DNA from: Zarea fungicola | Lineage: Eukaryota > Ascomycota > Sordariomycetes > Hypocreales > Cordycipitaceae | Length of the DNA stretch: 64,000 bases | NCBI GenBank assembly: GCA_900169235.1 | Contig: FWCC01000370.1 | Span: forward strand, 51,465 to 115,464 | Reading direction: 5' to 3' | Shown: positions 60,748 to 64,000 of the stretch, one piece after another | How positions within the stretch are numbered: the first letter of the stretch is position 1 | How the letters are laid out: each line of letters starts with the position of its first letter | The notes under the pieces: generated by a model | Told to the model about the DNA's origin: nothing | What the model saw: the letters and a program-made list of their open reading frames with translations, nothing else | The model's database searches: none | Program-made: the position numbers and the translations under genes

Positions 60748-62531
60748 CAACGCGTACCACAACACCCCCATAGGCTCGTTACAAGACCCGCGTTTTCTCG
60801 CCCAATTATAATTATTTTTACTTTAAATTCTATCAATATATTTATTATGCCTTAATATAACAAAGAAGACCTTTAAAACGCTATTCAAGACGTTCTTGGT
60901 GGCGTAAGCGCCCAAAAGGCAGCGGAGACGTGGGCCGTGCCTCATACAACCATACGTGACCGATTGGCCGGCAGAAATGCACGAAAAGAGGCTTTTGAGC
61001 CTATGCAACGCCTTTCAAGTGCTCAAGAGAGACATCTTAGTGGCTGGATCCTAATTCAGGATGCCGCAGGCAACCCTCCCTCACACTATCAAGTTAGGAA
61101 GCTAGCTGAGCGAGTTGCCAAGCAAAATGGCGATGTAAGACCTCTTGGGAAGAACTGGTTAGATGGCTTTTTGGCTCGAAACCCAGAAGTTAAGACGTTG
61201 AGAGGCAAGAGACTTGATTTTAAGCGTGCAAATGGCGCCTCAACTGACGCTATTCAGAATTTCTTCAAAATTCTCCAGATTCCGGCCATCAAGAACATCA
61301 AGCCCGAGAATCGCTACAATATGGACGAAACAGGGATTGCAATAGGAATCCGAGAGAATGGCCTAGTATTAGGGTCATCAACGAAGAAAATTGCAATGAA
61401 GAAGCAGTCTGGGCAACGCTTTTGGAGCACAATCGTGGAGTGTATCTCGGCAACAGGCAGGGTACTTGAGCCACTGGTTATTTTTGAAGGCAATAACGTT
61501 CAACAACAATGGCTTCCTTCAAAACTGCAAAAATATCAAGGCTGGCGATTTAGAGCATCCCCTAGAGGCTGGACAAGCAATGAAATTGCAATTAAGTGGC
61601 TACGAGATTTATTTTTGGATCAAACAAAGCCAGAGGGTAATGAGAGACGACTTCTTCTAGTTGATGGCCACGCAAGCCATTGCACGCTTGAATTTTTTGA
61701 AGAATGTTATTTTAATAATGTTTTTCTTGTTTTCCTGCCTGCACATAGCTCTCATGTCCTCCAGCCTCTTGATGTGGCTGTTTTTGGACCTGTGAAGAAG
61801 TTTTATCGCAAAGAGCTTTCAAAACACCCTCCTGACCACGATTCAAAGCCAACTGGATATCGAATATTCCTTGAATGTTATGCAGTGGCTAGAAGAGATG
61901 GTCTTACTAAAAAAAATATAATTGCTGGCTGGTATGGCTCTGGAATGTGGCCTCTCAATCGGGCGAAGCCTCTAATGAGCCCCTTATTACTTATTGAGGC
62001 ACCAAAAGTAATGCCATTAACACCAAAAAAAGCACAGAAAAATCTCATTTTGAAGATTAACACACCATCTAACAGCCAGCAATTAAAACGCCTTCTTGAT
62101 GACTATATTGCACCAGAAACCGACCCTCATAATGCCCGGCTAGCACACAGGAAAATCCAAAAGCAATTTGACTCCCAAAATAGTATTATAGCCCTTAAGG
62201 AGGCTCAAATACTACAACTTAAGGCGCAAATTGATATTATGAGGCCTCGAAAACGCGCAAAAGTTCACAGTAATCCAAATACACAATTTGTTGAAGTCAT
62301 ACAGGTCGAAAACGTCCGTAGTAGACTCAACGAGCAACTACAGGGAATAGAATACCAGCCAATAATTGATGCAGATGAATTAGAGCTCTCTGAAGGCTTG
62401 GCTATTGATACATAGTATTTTTATATTATTATTAATTTATTTAAATTTATTATGAGGCTTTTTTATTTACAGGTCAAGATGCATTTAGGTGGGCGATATG
62501 TGGGGGTGGGCGAGTAGTAGGTGGTCGACGT
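60704..62531 (+). mobile_element. Fot1/pogo-type DNA transposon, complete, 1828 bp
   Basis: The element is bounded by 44-bp terminal inverted repeats (60704-60747 and 62488-62531) that differ at one position, flanked by a TA target duplication (60702-60703 and 62532-62533), as expected for the Tc1/mariner superfamily. It encodes one transposase on the plus strand. The near-perfect repeats suggest a fairly recent insertion. Confidence 0.95.
60847..62415 (+). pseudogene. Fot1-like DDE transposase with two early stop codons
   Basis: From ATG 60847 the frame runs 522 codons, open except TAA at codons 3 (60853) and 10 (60874). Both are explained by CAA to TAA, the C-to-T change in CpA context typical of repeat-induced point mutation. 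The product has an N-terminal psq-type helix-turn-helix (about 1-50, VSAQKAAETWAVPHTTIRDR), a CENP-B/Tc5-type DNA-binding region (about 55-125) and a DDE_1 catalytic core with aspartates at 160 (MDETG), 273 (VDGHASH) and 309 (QPLDV), spaced 35 residues between the last two (DD35D). A C-terminal coiled stretch follows. Without a repaired start, translation would have to begin downstream and lose part of the DNA-binding domain, so the copy is probably inactive. Confidence 0.9.
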
Positions 62532-62533
62532 TA
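62488..62533. repeat. Right 44-bp terminal inverted repeat and TA duplication
   Basis: Complement of the left repeat, ending GTGGTCGACGT before TA at 62532-62533. Confidence 0.95.
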
Positions 62534-62829
62534 GCAATAAGAATCATCAGTTCTGGCTTAATAATTTGGTTAATCAGACCCCATCATGATTTAACGACAC
62601 TCCCGCGTATCCAACAAGACTCCGCCCAAGCTGACCCCTTTCAGACATTTCGCAAGCGTGACATGGCAGGTTCCGGCAAAAAGTAACTAGGTGCCCCAAG
62701 GTTTTTATTATTATCCTATGTATGCGTGACGGGTCATTATCAACAAACAAGGTTGCCGCCAGTAAACTCTATCTTCTTTCAGACCTAATTTTAAGGATAT
62801 GCAGCTAAATCTATGTAAATTCTCAATTT
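62534..62829. other. Spacer between transposon and decayed remnant
   Basis: AT-rich sequence with no supportable gene; it may include degraded transposon sequence. Confidence 0.35.
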
Positions 62830-63369
62830 TCGCGTATACGCAGGCAGGTTTTGTACTCGCTTCCCACGATGAAAACGTTGGGTTCGAACTGGTCGTGTGC
62901 CTTTTGGACCGTATATATCTGTTGCCATACCTATGCATCAATCGGCTCCACTCTCGTCAACGATAATGAGTGTGTCTATGGGATATCTCGATCGTCGCTC
63001 GAGGAAGTCATCTACAAGATCGTCGTCGCGTTCTTTGGCAATATATAGTGATTTGAGACGGCACCAATGACGCCTTTTTTGCTCTCTACTGATCTTCCGC
63101 CTGTCGACCATGACGTTGAATGCCGTCCTCAGAAAATTAGCCATAGCTTGCTGATTCATCGGAGCGACATCATTCATTGCCTTCAGGGCAAGCCACATAT
63201 TATCGGTTATTTTCTTTGGTCGACCAGCTGTATCGGCAGGGGCGTCGATGTTACCATATCGAACGATATTAGATCGACCTCTTTGCACTGTCTTCGTAGA
63301 ACATGATCTCCTCGTTTATGATCTTCGGTTGGCCGGCCGTCTTCTGCTTCGGGGCGCAAAGGGTGCCAT
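62830..63369 (-). pseudogene. Decayed Tc1-like transposase remnant
   Basis: On the minus strand, pieces of a Tc1-type transposase can be read: an N-terminal basic segment after ATG 63369, then VQRGRSNIVRYG, a GRPKKIT motif (about 63215), a helix-turn-helix-like stretch, and LIIVDESGAD with the first catalytic Asp. Immediately after this the frame has TGA at 62938-62940 where the family has Arg (CGA), followed in the same frame by GPKGTRPVRTQRFHRG. Further stops and frame changes lie upstream at about 63315. C-to-T/G-to-A changes dominate, as in RIP. The 3' half of the gene is missing. It cannot make an active protein. Confidence 0.75.
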
Positions 63370-64000
63370 ATTGTACGTGGATTCGCCTAAACCTTCAATG
63401 GTAGATCTTAGACGAAAAACAACGTGGAATATTTCGTTGTCTGATTTACGGGTCGAATAGAGCCGATATTTCGTTGACGGTCCATGCCACTTCTTGGCGG
63501 CGACATAGTTGCAACGATGAGTTGTTCAATTACAGCTACAAATGGATACAAATGTGAATGTGTCTGGACGGGAAGAATGGGGGCCTTCTGTCAATCATTT
63601 CTGGCTTCTTTGACTTCCTTAGTATTTCTTGAGCCAAAATCGGCTGGATAGAGTACATTGGCACAACAGTGCGCATTATTTATCCGCGATCCCTGCAAGC
63701 AATGGACTGAAATTTATTTAGGCTTAGCGGAACCAACCTACTTTGAGACTGTTCGTGGCGGTTCATCTGTCTGGTGGATATGGAATCAGTCAGGGGACGG
63801 ACCACATCGACTCAATGGAAAGGTGATTTTTTTCCATTGCGCTCGGCCTGCTATTTCTATACAGTAGGACTGTGCTACCTACTTTTGTAATCCAAGATGC
63901 CTGCGTAGTGTTTGTGCGTATGGTTCAGCGTCTTTGTCGTGATGCCGTCGAAATCGGCCTTTGGGGGTGTTGGTATGAGCCAGCGCTCCTAATAGTCCAG
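63370..64000. other. Window end, probably degraded repeat sequence
   Basis: No start-to-stop gene is supportable. The composition resembles the remnant to its left. No terminal repeat was identified. Confidence 0.35.

Noticed and set aside
63658..63867. Open frame near the window end
   Set aside because: No ATG and no recognisable family; it lies in apparently RIP-affected sequence.

Overview
The window is a piece of a filamentous ascomycete genome, probably Sordariomycetes and most likely Hypocreales. This is judged from gene content and architecture, not from a database search. Genes carry many short introns (about 45-120 nt) with GTRNGT donors and CTAAC-like branch points, leaders are pyrimidine-rich, and fungal-only families are present: Zn2Cys6 regulators, LysM proteins, a GH55 enzyme and a PNP-NACHT-ankyrin receptor. 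All spliced models given here were built by hand and checked so that exon lengths keep one frame; small errors at single splice sites remain possible.

Region 1 (1-25.3 kb) is mostly housekeeping. It holds the 3' part of a PLP-dependent cysteine synthase-like/rhodanese fusion, an intron-containing tRNA-Lys(CUU), a Zn2Cys6 regulator divergent from a short-chain dehydrogenase, eIF3b divergent from CCT2 (chaperonin beta), an unknown low-complexity nuclear-type protein, a TBC-domain protein lacking both canonical catalytic fingers, a second short-chain dehydrogenase and a delta-12 fatty acid desaturase. Intergenic spacers of 1-3 kb separate several of these genes.

Region 2 (25.9-38.4 kb) is accessory. 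It holds a secreted Ser/Thr-rich protein, a second Zn2Cys6 regulator, a PNP-NACHT-ankyrin NLR-like receptor that ends at a stop inside an ankyrin repeat, a cytochrome P450 and a small secreted protein with a probable GC-AG intron.

Region 3 (39.7-60.1 kb) is the most interesting part. It contains six genes, at least four of which concern fungal-type cell-wall polysaccharides: a LysM protein with two concanavalin-A-like (ConA-like) domains; a GH55 glucanase fused to a PI-PLC-like domain, interrupted by a one-base frameshift; a single-pass membrane protein; an orphan gene with a mitochondrial-like N-terminus; a 13-exon GH18 chitinase with hevein modules and a long Cys-rich tail (killer-toxin-like subgroup C architecture); and, divergent from the chitinase, a 1209-residue protein with about six LysM-like modules and three ConA-like domains. 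The inferred joint function is binding and digestion of chitin and beta-1,3-glucan, either of competing or host fungi or of the organism's own wall.

Region 4 (60.7-64 kb) is repeat-derived. A complete 1828-bp Fot1/pogo-type transposon has 44-bp terminal inverted repeats and a TA duplication; its transposase frame is open except for two early TAA codons best explained by C-to-T change. Beyond it lies a heavily decayed Tc1-like transposase remnant. Both look like products of repeat-induced point mutation (RIP).
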